Origin: Panaeolus papilionaceus
Taxonomy: Eukaryota; Basidiomycota; Agaricomycetes; Agaricales
Length of the DNA stretch: 64,000 nucleotides
Reading direction: 5' to 3'
Assembly (NCBI GenBank): GCA_015501605.1
Contig: JADNRZ010000020.1
Span: 62,001 to 126,000 of the forward strand
The notes under the pieces were generated by a model. The model was given only the letters and a program-made list of their open reading frames with translations, made no database searches and had not been told where the DNA came from. Shown here piece after piece: positions 1-10,527 of the stretch. Made by a program: the position numbers and the translations under genes. Numbering within the stretch: position 1 is the stretch's first letter; every line of letters starts with the position of its first letter.

Positions 1-66
1 ATACTTCTGGTTCGTTGGTTTCATCAATCCTTTTTCTTTTCATTGTGAAATTCAAGTGCTTATCAG

Positions 67-469
67 ACAATGCGGTCCTGCCACCGTCGCCTCCACGCCC
101 ACCAAGTCCCAATGCCGCTGTGTTGAGTCCTCTACACACCATGAACACGGTTTCACCACTGCAGTCAAACCAGACTGCCAATTGTCTTCCTTCGAGTCCA
201 GTTAAGGAAGTGGCCAGTGTTTGTGAGGTAGGAAAGGTAGGAAAACCGAAGCGAGGGAAGAAACGGGATATTGAGAACTTGGTGGCTATTGAGCACCCAT
301 CCAGAACCAAGTGCGCTCGGACAACAACAAAGGTCGGCCTGCAGTATGCTGCTCAGACGCTCCCTCCTCCTGAAACAAGAAGGTACAATGTTCCATTGGA
401 AACCAGGCTCTCTTATTAACAATATTTTTCATCCCACTCAGGGCACGTTGGGAGTATGCGCCGCTCTGA
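67..469 (+). CDS. 3' end of hypothetical protein (partial)
   Basis: Partial gene running in from the left edge. An acceptor (TATCAG at 61-66) opens an exon at 67-382; a GTACAA donor and an ACTCAG acceptor join it to a last exon at 442-469 that ends in TGA. The phases agree. The visible protein is proline- and serine-rich at the start, then has a basic stretch (GKPKRGKKRD) that could be a nuclear localisation signal. No known domain is recognised. The layout resembles lineage-specific basidiomycete hypothetical proteins found near transposons, which is inference. The start lies outside the window. Confidence 0.4.
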
Positions 470-1151
470 ATAGACCCACTGCGGTAAGCCTGTCATTTTT
501 ATTCTGAAGATCAATCATTAATTATTGTACTGCATACAGCTCGCTCTCATTTGTCATCACAAGAGGATGATTAATTCTGTTTTAGTTATGTAGAGTCGAC
601 AGTGCCAGTCTTTTTTGTTTTCTTAAATACTTGATTAATTGTCAGATTCTCCACCATTAATTGGCATTTCTTACATCTGGGTTGATTAATCGTCTTTATT
701 TCTTAAAACTGCACACTGATTATAATGTGTAAGACTGATTAATCACTTCGTCTGATTAATTGAACTCTAATTAATTGAACCCCCTCCCCTATGATCTACC
801 CAGGTTCAGTGTGAACAGGTTGATTAATCCCACCACCGATTAAACATGAACTGCTTGATTTTCATGCCGTCCATTAATCAAACCCCATCGCACTTTTGTC
901 TCCTCAGGATTAGACTTTGCGTCGTCCTGCTCTTCCTCTCCCTCAGTGTTAGGCTTTGCGTCACCCTGTCTCCCTTCCGTGGATTGGACTATGTGTCATC
1001 CACTGTACTGACACTCCCTCCCTGCAGTAGGAGTGCGTCTTAAAGAGGAGGACTGATTCGTTATTTATAATAGGTCAACAGTACGTCTCTATGTGTCTAT
1101 CATCATCGAATTTCTCTAATTGACCACAGATATCCCCACTCAAGCTTTCTA
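470..1151. repeat. TGATTAAT motif cluster
   Basis: No convincing gene. Between about 514 and 880 the sequence GATTAAT or its complement ATTAATC (or a one-base variant) recurs about ten times, near 514, 568, 631, 655, 682, 735, 752, 768, 820, 836 and 873, often as TTGATTAATC or CTGATTAATT. Spacing is irregular (17-55 bp), so it is not a tandem repeat. It may be a cluster of binding sites, such as transposase or homeodomain sites, or subterminal repeats of a mobile element. A further copy lies near 6661, downstream of the gene at 4983-6383. Confidence 0.5.
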
Positions 1152-2158
1152 ATGCCATCTGTGTTCGACCAAGCTATTGTCGCTAAGCGTGACCCTTCTG
1201 GTAGGTTTATTGTCTGATATATACTACCTTGACTAATTGTAACTACCTCGCAGCTCCCATTCGAGTCTTTGACGGCCTTGTTGCTGCCTACATGCAATAT
1301 GAAGGCGAACATATTCTTTGCACTTCCCCAAACCAGCACCATGTCCCTTTACCTATCCTCCATGAGGACAACGTACGGCTTCGAGCCAACCTACGCTATG
1401 GTACAGCAGACCATATGCTCTGGCCGCAGTTTGTTACACCCAACACATCTCATTTTTCCACCATGCTGAGAAAACCTGTCGACCCAAGCCACGCCCTTGC
1501 AGCCATTTGGTGGGACCCAACTCCTGCTGATTTCCTTCCATCATATGGAGGAATCATTAGCGGGATAGGAACGGTTCACCCGCATCGGTTATCAGCCCTA
1601 TGAAGCATTGAGTCCAAGATGCAGAAAAGAGTGGATTTGTACCTGGAATCCTCCCCAAAACCATCGTCCAACGCTACTAAACAGATCAACCTCAGGCGAT
1701 ACCACATGGAAAATTCTTGGATTAGGCTCTCTTCGCTCAAGGTATCCTATGTCGAGACCGTCTTCACCATCACCGAGTTCCAGAGATACTGTCTTGAAAT
1801 TATCGGCTTCATTGATTTCATGCAGAAATATCAACCGCACCTGGATGGCTTACAGAGATTCTCCAACGTCGCCAATGAAATCATGGGTGCCTTCACTTGG
1901 GATTCCTGTGCAGCTCAAGAACTCTTCAATGCCAGCATGCCTGTTTGGTTTCTGAGACGTTGGAAGGGTGATGTCTTTCCTTTCGAGAACAACATACTTC
2001 GTATTGTTGACTTCATGCCACCGGATCCTTCGATTCTGAAGGATCACAACATCATTACCCTTCCCACCCTTTTTCGGGGACGAATGTGGGACGCTGGGTG
2101 TTACAATGCCATCTGGAATTGTTCTTTAGCTCGCCTCACATCTGTGGACCCATTCTGA
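1152..2158 (+). pseudogene. broken 5' part of hypothetical gene
   Basis: A short first exon (1152-1200, ATG CCA TCT) ends at a GTAGGT donor, and a CTCGCAG acceptor at 1251-1253 joins it in phase to a long open frame. That frame is interrupted by TGA at 1601-1603 and then continues in the same frame to 2158. Between 1585 and 1615 a neighbouring frame reads plausibly (around YEALSP), which suggests two compensating indels. The encoded protein is tryptophan-rich with PVWFLRRWKGDVFP near 1940-1985, and I recognise no domain. It is probably the 5' half of the gene whose 3' exons follow at 2252-3452. A weak 51-nt intron (gttcac...gatgcag) could also remove the stop. Confidence 0.45.
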
Positions 2159-2251
2159 GGTGAAACAGCCCCATCTAGTTCCACACAGCAACCCCACTGT
2201 AGGTCCCTCTCGTTCCAATAAGCTTCTCTGCATAATGACACTCTTTTCCAG

Positions 2252-3452
2252 CGTCCTCCTCATCTACTCCAGGGTCATTGAGACCGTATCCAACACCTCA
2301 CAGTCACACTGTGGGCCCACGACAAAATAGTATGATCATTTTACTTCAAATACTAGCATCTTTGAGCTAAGATGTATTTTTATTATAGTGCAACCGCAGA
2401 GGAATTTGCGGAACAAGTTTTTGCCCCTTAGTTATCCTGCTGCTCCCTATCCAATTGAAGCCTGGAAAGAAGCTCTTGCATCTGTGGACCAGTCGCCTGC
2501 CAACATTGTCAATCATGACACACTTCGCACAACGGCGGGTCACTACATCATTCTGGATCCTGGGGTTATCCTTGGTCCAGAGACAGATGAGAAGAAGGCA
2601 AGGTTTCTAACAACTTGGCTGCTATGTCGTAACAAATGGTTTCGCCAGATGGATGATGACACACTGGCTTTGTCAAATCAGGAGTGGAGGGACTTGCTGG
2701 GTCTTGATCTTCGACAAACCCAGGAGGATGGAGTGCCAGATTCCCGATTTCGAAACCCGTTGGTGGCATTGTCATCAACACCATCTCAGCCACCAAAACC
2801 CCTTCCTTCCTCACTGCCTATACGGCCTGCACGATCCTCCTCCGGGTCTCGCACATCCAGAAAATACACAGCACAAGATCATTGCCAGAAGATTTTGGAC
2901 CTCTTCAAGGATAACTCTGTCTTCGCAGACACTGTGCAGGTGTTGCACTTCGCTCCAAGTCCTTCATGGAACGGAATGGAGCTCATTCCTGATGCTCTTC
3001 CTCCCCAGTCCGTCATTTGCAAGATTCTCTGGGAACTATACGAAATTAATTTCGTCTATGAACTTGAGGCCCTTGATCATCATGCATGTGCAGATCCTAA
3101 CCTCATCACCCCAGTTGCATGGTATGAGCGCCAAAGACTTGTTATTAAATGCTATGACAGTGTTCTCCGGTACAAGCGCCCTGACATCCCAGCACGAAAT
3201 CTCGGTTTAGCTGCTGATGACATTGCCCACCACCTACCTTTCATCATCTCCCTTGCCCGTGTTATGACATTTTGGAAGGGCAACCCACCCCTATCGTTTA
3301 TGAAGTTCTGTGAATCCTGTCGTCCTGAGATGCTTGGAAGAGAGCTTGCGATGGAACTGGAGAGGGATGTGGCTCGATTCTATTGCCAAATGTTCTACAA
3401 CTACTTTGGTCGAGCAGCACAAATCCCTCATAGACTGTACATGGTGCAGTGA
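2252..3452 (+). CDS. hypothetical protein, 3' exons
   Basis: A small exon at 2252-2329 (acceptor TTTTCCAG) joins through a GTATGA donor and a TTATAG acceptor to a long exon at 2389-3452, in phase. The last exon gives about 354 residues: an acidic/hydrophobic N-terminal part (DPGVILGPETDEKKARF, WLLCRNKWFRQ), a proline/serine linker near residues 125-165, and a C-terminal part rich in aromatic and charged residues (WYERQRLVIKCYDSVLRY). No catalytic motif or known domain is recognised. It reads as the C-terminal half of the broken gene at 1152-2158. The style matches multicopy hypothetical proteins of Agaricomycetes; a transposon-associated origin is inferred from context only. Confidence 0.5.
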
Positions 3453-3534
3453 TCATGAGGAAGGGGGGGGACTCTTTCTTGAAATGCTTATCTTATCATT
3501 AGTATGTAATATTAACATGCTAAATGTGTTTTAA

Positions 3535-4374
3535 TCAAATAAAATCAGTCTTACTCTTGATAGAAAAATTAATATCGAATGCGCCAGATGTATTTAATTT
3601 AAATTTGAGCAATATTTTCTTGAAAAAAAAGGTTAGTTCGTTGTCATGCTTTTCATATCTTGAGACTAACCTTTTCCTTCTTGTAGGCAGGAATACCTGT
3701 GCTCTCTTCGCCATCGTCACTGTTAGCATCTCGCTTTCTCTTTGTCATCTCCTCTGCCCTCTCAGTCGCCCTCTGTTTACCCCTCGGCCCACCCCTTTCA
3801 GCAGAGTCTGGCTTGACGCACGTAGTGTTATGTTGACTTCCGAATGCAGGTTCAGCTGAGGCATTGGGCAACTCGGTGCTGTCTACATCTGCACTCATGG
3901 TACTGATGGTGTCGCTGTCATTGTCAGAGCTTCTAGTGTCGATTTCATTGTTGCTGGGGTTATTGCTGTCAATTCTTGATCTGTCTAAGTTGCACCGTCA
4001 TAAGGTCAGTCGAAAATAATTTGGAATAAAAGGTATTGTGCTCACCAGATGTACCATCCACAGTCGCAACTACAGATGTACTAGAGATACCCTCGGCATT
4101 GTTCAGGTGACCTGCATCGCACAATCAGCTGTCTGTATTCCAAGAATAGTAATCTGCTCAGCATACCTTCAAGTTCAAGAGCACGTCGGCAACCTGGTCG
4201 CAAGTCAGGATGGATGTTGCCATCCATGTCCCAATGTGCAAGCTGGTTTTTGCAGTGACACTCGTTGTTGGTGGTGTAAGACTCATCAACTATGGGTTGG
4301 CTAGGATTTGGGGGAGACGATGGAACTGGAGAACCTGATCTAGAGGATGGGGCATAGAAGCTGCTATTGAGCAT
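3535..4374 (-). CDS. hypothetical disordered protein
   Basis: Four-exon model: 4374-4167, 4111-4046, 3984-3671, 3618-3535, all with GT-AG borders and matching phases, about 223 residues. If the last intron is retained, the frame stops at 3653 instead. The N-terminus is serine/proline-rich, followed by a short stretch with paired cysteines (NECHCKNQ), then a long low-complexity acidic/serine region (SNNPSNNEIDTRSSDNDSD) and a basic segment (KRKRD). No domain is recognised; it is probably mostly disordered and possibly nuclear. It lies head-to-head with the gene at 4983-6383 and may belong to the same mobile block. Confidence 0.5.
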
Positions 4375-4982
4375 GTTTGGAGTGAGTATCTGGTTATCTT
4401 CTTCGTCTTTTCAAGAGCACTTATATATGTGTTTTTTCTCTTTCATTCTTCCTATTTGAGTGAAGACCATACTAGTGATTGTATTCTGCAGGGTGGTAGA
4501 ATACTAATCATCGCGTACCTCTCCGTAACCTTTTCCTTTGGGCTAGATTCGCATTCAAAAAATATGCATCCAGGGTAGTTTTTCTCCTTCAACAATTTTG
4601 TTGTTGTTGCTTTACTCAATATCTGTGTTTTTAGCGCCATCACTGTGGCAAGGTCCATTTACATTCTACAGGTTCGTCAGATCCCTGTCTTATCCCTGAT
4701 AAAATGGAAAAATGTGTTGAAAAAATTTCAGCTTTCTTGCCGCCAATATTTTTGCAAGGCCCGAACCTGTGGCGGGCTCCAACAACTCGCAATTTTCCAG
4801 TCACCAATGCTGAACACCCTGTTGCAAAGAGATGTGCAGTGATGGAGACCGCACTGGGTCTTGGTCACTCTAGGCAAAAGGGGAAAAAAAAAAAAGTTCA
4901 TTGCAGGTATTTAAGATGCGACCTTTCTGTTGGCATTCTCAACAAACTCACCTCCCTTAAACAACTAGTTGCTTCATCACCA
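4375..4982. other. intergenic, divergent promoter region
   Basis: Lies between two divergent genes and should hold both promoters. It is AT-rich around 4400-4640 with an A-tract near 4884-4895. I see no supported gene; short open frames here are not backed by splice signals or similarity. Confidence 0.4.
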
Positions 4983-6383
4983 ATGGCCAGGAAAGCAGCA
5001 AACAAGAAAGCACAGAAGGCTAAGGCTGCTGTGCCTGCTGTTAACGCTGAAACAACCTCTGTTCATCCCACTGCCCCAACTATAACAAATGCTGCAACAA
5101 CCCCAGTGGAGCCTGCTGCCGACACTGGGTCCAGCCCAGCAACAACCTCTACTTGTCCTCGACCTATTCCGACAGGCGCTGCTGCCCTTCAAGCTGCATC
5201 TCGTGCTCCTCTCCAACCCATTGACATGAATGTCAATGCCAGTGCTGACCTGCTGTCTGTTCATCCCGCTCCTCAAGCTAATGCTGGCTTAACTGCTGCT
5301 CCACCAACCACCTCCAGCTCAGCCACTGTGCCACCAGTTGGCTCCACTGCGGCCTCCACCCCACCAGCACCAACAACAACTGACAACACCAGATTCTCTA
5401 GTCTCAAGGAAGAAGTTCGACTTCTTTGGGCAGAACGTGGTAAGTCCTGCTGTTACCTTCGCTTTGTTTTTGAATTAATGCACAACCTGTAGACAGCTTG
5501 GTTCAGGCTCTTGCAAGTGCAAATGCAGCCCCTCCACCCCCTCCACCACCACCAGTGGCACCTGCAGCACCTGCAAGCGAAACAGACCTGATTCCACGGC
5601 CACGACTGCTCCCCGGAAACCACCAAGTTGCTTTAGGCCTTAGCCACGATCGAGGCTTATACCTGCAATGCCGTGTATGAAATCTTTTCTTAACATGTTA
5701 TTTCAGCTGCTAACTATTTGTATTTACAGCGCATCATCAGAAGCTGTGTCAACAAAGTCGAAGAAGCTTATCAAGTCAATTGGCACGATCAACCCAATGA
5801 GTTCATAGCCAAGGTCAAGAGTCTTGTATGTCCATTGCTAAATTTGTTATATGCACTATTCTGATGTTTACATCACAGGCGAAGGCAAAGTGCCCACATC
5901 TTGGGTGCTATCGTAATGGCTGGGCAACCGAACTCCTTATGTGCGGCTCAAACAAGAACAAGCGCCGATATGACAAAGTCCTTGAACGCGATCCTGATGG
6001 TATGCAGAGAAAGGCACAGGCTGCTGCGAGAAATGCTCGACGCACCTCAGCTACTAGCCACAGTTCCAACAATGATGCAGATGACAAATGCAGCACCCAT
6101 GAAGACAATAGCAATATGCAAGCTACTGCTGGCCCGTCAAACACCAACAATGGCATTGACAACACCTCTGAGCTTTCAGAGGAGGATTATGGTATGTTTT
6201 GGTTACTGCCTATCTCTTGGATTAATAACTCACGGATTTGATGCAGCTGAGATGGGGATGGATTCTGCTGGAAATGAAAATGCAGGCGAGGACGAGGATG
6301 AGGATGAGGAAGAGGAGGTTCAGCCCCAGAGGAAAGGCCGAAGTGCTAGTGGACACGATGCAAACAAGCGCCCAAGGATCTAG
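4983..6383 (+). CDS. hypothetical protein with acidic tail
   Basis: Five exons with canonical borders and consistent phases: 4983-5439, 5493-5674, 5730-5825, 5879-6191, 6247-6383; 394 residues. The N-terminal 150 residues are alanine/threonine/proline-rich after a lysine-rich start (MARKAANKKAQKAKAA). A polyproline run follows in exon 2. The central part is a compact, conserved-looking segment (CPHLGCYRNGWATELL, then NKNKRRYD). The C-terminus is strongly acidic (EDEDEDEEEE) and ends with a basic nuclear-signal-like KRPRI. From memory, the RNGWAT/NKRRYD segment recalls a widespread family of unknown function in mushroom genomes. No enzyme motif is visible. The tail suggests a nuclear or chromatin-bound protein, which is inference. 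Confidence 0.65.
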
Positions 6384-7073
6384 GATCGGGTAATTATCCT
6401 CCTCATTCATCTGTGTATTCCCTCCTCTTCCATGATTATATCTATCATCATACCCTGTGAATTTGCTCTCTATTTGGCCTCTTTTCTTGACCCCAGATCC
6501 CCACATAATCTTGTTGCATATTCCGCTTTATTCTTGCCTTTTCCTACCACCTTAAATTCAGTCACGTCACCCTTTTTCTCACTCTAATCAGTAATTTTTC
6601 CTTTTTAATACAGGTCGTTTTTTTCTACTGTATATACACGTTGGAATAACTGTAGCATACTTGATTAATAAATGGCCCGCTCTTGTGATTTTCCCGACCT
6701 CTACTGGTGTGGATTTCTGGTGGCAAAGGATCAGAACCCAGAGCATTTGAAGAGGCTGGAATTAGTGGCCTACGGAATTTCTGGATGACCAACGTCAAAA
6801 TATGAAAATTTTTTCCCAGTTTTTATGTATTCGCTGGTGAGTTTTTCCTCTTAGAGCCGTTTTTTTCGGCATCATTTTCCGACTTTCGTGACAGAAAATC
6901 TGTATTACAGGGTGCTTATTTATCATTGTACAGGTCAGAAACTTCTCATCCATAACTCGACTCGACGTCCAATAAAACACAATAAAATATCACCTCAGAG
7001 GCCAGTTATTGAGGTATGTTGAGACCGTTTTTCGAGGTCAGTTTTTCTCGCCCCGTGGGGTGCACAGTGCACT
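6384..7073. other. non-coding, hairpin at possible element end
   Basis: No gene. The stretch is AT-rich with homopolymers. At 7051-7071 two short inverted repeats lie side by side: CCCC-GT-GGGG and TGCAC-A-GTGCA. They are followed by CTAAG, and similarity to the GTPase last exon begins at that point (7074). A 3' hairpin followed by CTRR is the pattern of Helitron ends, but the expected T after the end is a G here, so this is only a suggestion. The hairpin does mark a sharp boundary between unrelated sequence and a truncated gene. Confidence 0.35.
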
Positions 7074-7568
7074 AAGTTTGAGTTCTCTCGCGATTCAGCA
7101 CTCTCAATTCTAGAAAGTTTTGTAAGGGGATGGAGACATGACATCAACAAATCACAAAGGATTGGTTCCCACTACCGATCCCTGATCCTCAACAACCTCG
7201 TTGATCGCATCACCAACACCCAACTACACCTTCAAATTCTTGCGGACGACAAGCAGAATGCGACCACTCCCGGAAAAGAAGATCCCCTTCTTCTTGAACT
7301 TGTTCTCAGGGACGAGAAATCGGCATTAGCTGCGCTTCAGTCATTTTTGGACGACCTCCAATCATTTTTGGATGACATGTACGAGAAGGATCCACAAAAC
7401 TGCTCTTCACTGTTTCCTGGAGAGAATGTCACTGAATCGACACCTCCACCATCACCCCTGTCTGCACCTTCGTCTCCACCTGTATCATCATCCCTATCAC
7501 CATCCACTAATAAACGCAAGTCTGCACGTGTGACCTCACATCTAAAAAAAATATTCACAAAGCCGTAG
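7074..7568 (+). pseudogene. AIG1-like GTPase, 3' exon fragment (locus A)
   Basis: An open frame from 7074 to the TAG at 7566-7568 is clearly homologous to the last exon of the GTPase at 27111-28473. Shared blocks include KFEFS, SLI-NNLVDRITNTQL, TTPG-EDPLLLE and LDD-Q-FLDDMY, and both end in a proline/serine-rich tail and a basic C-terminus. The G domain (Walker A, DTPG and G4-like segments) is missing: homology starts abruptly next to a hairpin at 7051-7071. There is no start codon in a suitable place and no upstream exon, so this is a 5'-truncated copy. Its frame is still intact, so the truncation is probably recent. Confidence 0.75.
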
Positions 7569-8550
7569 ATATTCTTTGCTCCATCATACAATCTCGAACG
7601 CAGCCATGGTTTCTCTTGGAGTCATACTCCTATCTTGTTCTGTTCCTCTATCCAGTCGTGTATATTTGCCTTTTTCTCAATTCATGTGTTTCCATTTTCT
7701 GCGCCCGCGTTTCTTCAAATATACTCTCACATTGTTACTTTATTCGGGCAGGGTCAACTCACGATCCAATATGAGGCGAGTCTTACAGGTGTTTTCGCTC
7801 ATAATTGTCGACTGAACGTCATCGAGCTGGTAGCGAGCCGACGTCGTGTCTGAGATGCCCAGATAACCACTTCTGCTCGATCATTCCTCCTTCGCGTTTC
7901 GGACTTTTCCCTCATTCCCGCATGTTCAAGAAGTGCAACATGCTATTTTCCGTTCACCTCTAGCTACGCACCCCACATGCCTAAATTAAATCATTAAATT
8001 ATTAGCCACATGAGACAAATTGTGTATTATTGGATGAGAAAGGTATTCCATTTTAGTTAAAAGTGAAACGCACGACAATCATACCTGGATGGGCATGGTG
8101 ACTCGGAAATGGCAATAAAGACAAGGTGGGTAAGAGCGAACTGGAAACATGGTAAACGCAAGGGGTTCATCGTGAAATGTGCGCAACGAACCAAAGAGCT
8201 GAAGGAACCATAAAGGAAAAAGACAAGTACGGGGAGGGACATCGGGTGTAGTACCAGACCCGCACGTGGCTCGGGGCTCCTGGCAATTCCCCTATTCATG
8301 ACCTCGTCTCCATCCTCCCCAACCACCACCTCCATATCTCTCCTCGTCTCACCCATCTTTTCATCCCCACCCCCTGACACCAACCCAACCCAGACACGCC
8401 TAAACATCCGAAATATCGTTCGCTCCTTTCCTTTCCGCAATCCCACCCAACATTCCGACGACCTCCAACAACAGCATTTCCTAGCGCATCCACGACACCC
8501 AGTACCAGCAAACGCGCCTTAAAAGCAGGGTATGATGGGAGGAGTGAGGA
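7569..8550. other. intergenic
   Basis: No supported gene. About 8290-8500 is a pyrimidine-rich (C/T) stretch that gives spurious open frames on both strands. This area may belong to the dispersed repeat copy at 8551-8832. Confidence 0.4.
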
Positions 8551-8832
8551 CTATCCGTCGAACCTAGCTTGGCTTACGAGCCAGAGTGCACACGTCTCTA
8601 CGCCGCCCGATGACCGAGATCCAATAACATTTCCTGCCGCATCGGTGTTACTTAGAGTGTACAAACTACCACAACAAGCATAGCAAGATGTCGGGGGAGG
8701 AGTTACAGGAGGAGTGAGGTCCATCGCTGCAGCTGTGTTGACGTAGAGCTCGAAGTTGGTGCTCTCCCCGCTGCCTGATGGCCGAGATTGCGCCTCACGC
8801 AACACCTTTCTCTTTTGGTTCTGCCCCCTCAA
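8551..8832 (-). repeat. dispersed repeat family R, copy 1
   Basis: Read on the minus strand, this segment aligns by eye with 26571-26830 and 30790-30960 on the plus strand. The shared core is an xTTyGAsCTCTACvTCAAC-like block, then GCGATGG-CCTCACTC and a TGTAAC-CCTC block. The copies have drifted and no intact common frame remains. Downstream on the minus strand, a GATGACxxACACGTCATCAA-like segment near 9210 also resembles 30470, so the repeat unit may reach about 1 kb or more. What it encoded is unknown. Confidence 0.55.
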
Positions 8833-10527
8833 TGGCCACTCCTTCGGGAGCAGAGTGTTGAACCAGTCGTGTTAGGTGATGTCTCCGATGAGTAGGAAAG
8901 GTAGAACGCTGGTGATGATAGTATGCGAGTGTATGGACTGGGAAAACGGGGGTGTGTTGGGTATATGGTGATGGAGCGGCGTTGAAAAAGTCCTACAACT
9001 CGAGCAGATATGATATGATGGGCAAAGTGGATAGCCATCAGGAAAGGACGCCAGGTAAATTAGTTGGGACAGGGATTAAAATGAACCAGGAAGAACATAT
9101 GTTGATATTGAGATGTCCGTGGCGCAAACAGAGGGTGACCTAGGCTGGATAAATAGAGTCGCAGAGAAGGATGAAAGAAATATTGTTGTTTGATGACGTG
9201 TCCGTCATCGGGTCGTTGTCGCTAGTGATAGGTTTATGATAGTCCATTTTTGCGGGTTAAAGGTAGCATCCCAGGAGGCGACACCAGCATTGAATGGACA
9301 GTTCGGTTGACGTCTATTTAAAAAAATTTGAATGATTTGAACTGAGACAGATGAACGATACTTAGAACCCAGGGTCTACAACCACCGCGTATATCCAGCA
9401 AGAATCGTGCCTACTATAACAACCCTAGCCCAACACCCACAATCATGAACAAGGACGAAGAACGATGAGGCGCGAACTCACTCACCAGCAGAATCCAGCG
9501 AGTAGCGTCGCAGCGCACCACGACGACAAAATCCCTTCGTAGCACATTCTCCCAGTCGTCCACGAGATCAAGAGGTTACTCTGAATGTAGTTGTAATAAA
9601 ATTTTCAAGAATTCAGGAGGTTTATGTAGCATAAATGATCAGAGAAGGTGATGAAGTGGGGATAAAGGGTTCAGGGTCAGGTGCGACTGATACTTCAAGG
9701 TGCTTTACAGCGAGAGGGAGGACGGTGGTCAAAGGAATATTATTGTTCTACCTAAAGATACTGAAAGTGCTATGGGTCAGTCGCGTGCATAAAGTATTAG
9801 CATAAGAGAGCTCACTTGGATCTAATGAGAACTGGTTGACGTCATCCAGAGCTGTTTATTTTTCGCTCAGCCGGGTCGAAACAACTGTTGCCCTTGGTCT
9901 GATCTACGGTATTCCCTCGTTAAAATTTCAGCCTTGACTCTCTAAGAAACTTGTGGACGATGAAAAGAACCAGAGAAAACTATAAAGAGAGATGGAAGTT
10001 TTCAGCTCAAAAGAAGCACGATGATGGTTTGGGATTAAGCCTAGTTTGATGCTCGTCTTCCCTTGCGCATCAATTCAAACCCCAACAACAATTTTCCCAT
10101 CTGTTACATTTCGTTGTTTTGCATGTCGCTCCTCCATCTATCATCGGACCCCGGTGTATATCTTGTACAGGGATGGAATGAATATGATTATTGGCTAAAC
10201 TAGAAAGCTCACTTGAAGCCCAAGATGGAATTCGAAAATGTGTGAGTCCCTAGAACACACGGCACACCCGTATATCCACCGAATCCCGATGCGATCCTCA
10301 TGTCTTGTGATAAAAATAAAAATCTACAAACGTGGACTATATACGGCGCACACTAAGAGGTAGTGCTATAAATATTATTTTCCGAGTTGTTCAGTGAACA
10401 GCCATGTGAACATGACGGTCATGTGCGGAATTGCATACTAGTCATGGCCTTATTGAACGATAGTCTCATCCTCATCGTCATTCCGCCGCTTCAACCTCGA
10501 CCATCATCCCTTTCCACGCGACGCCTG
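8833..10527. other. intergenic, decayed repeats
   Basis: No supported gene. The part near 8833-9300 probably continues the repeat R copy. The rest is unstructured, with no domain-like open frame or splice-supported exon chain, and holds the presumed promoter of the GTPase gene starting at 10528. Confidence 0.4.
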
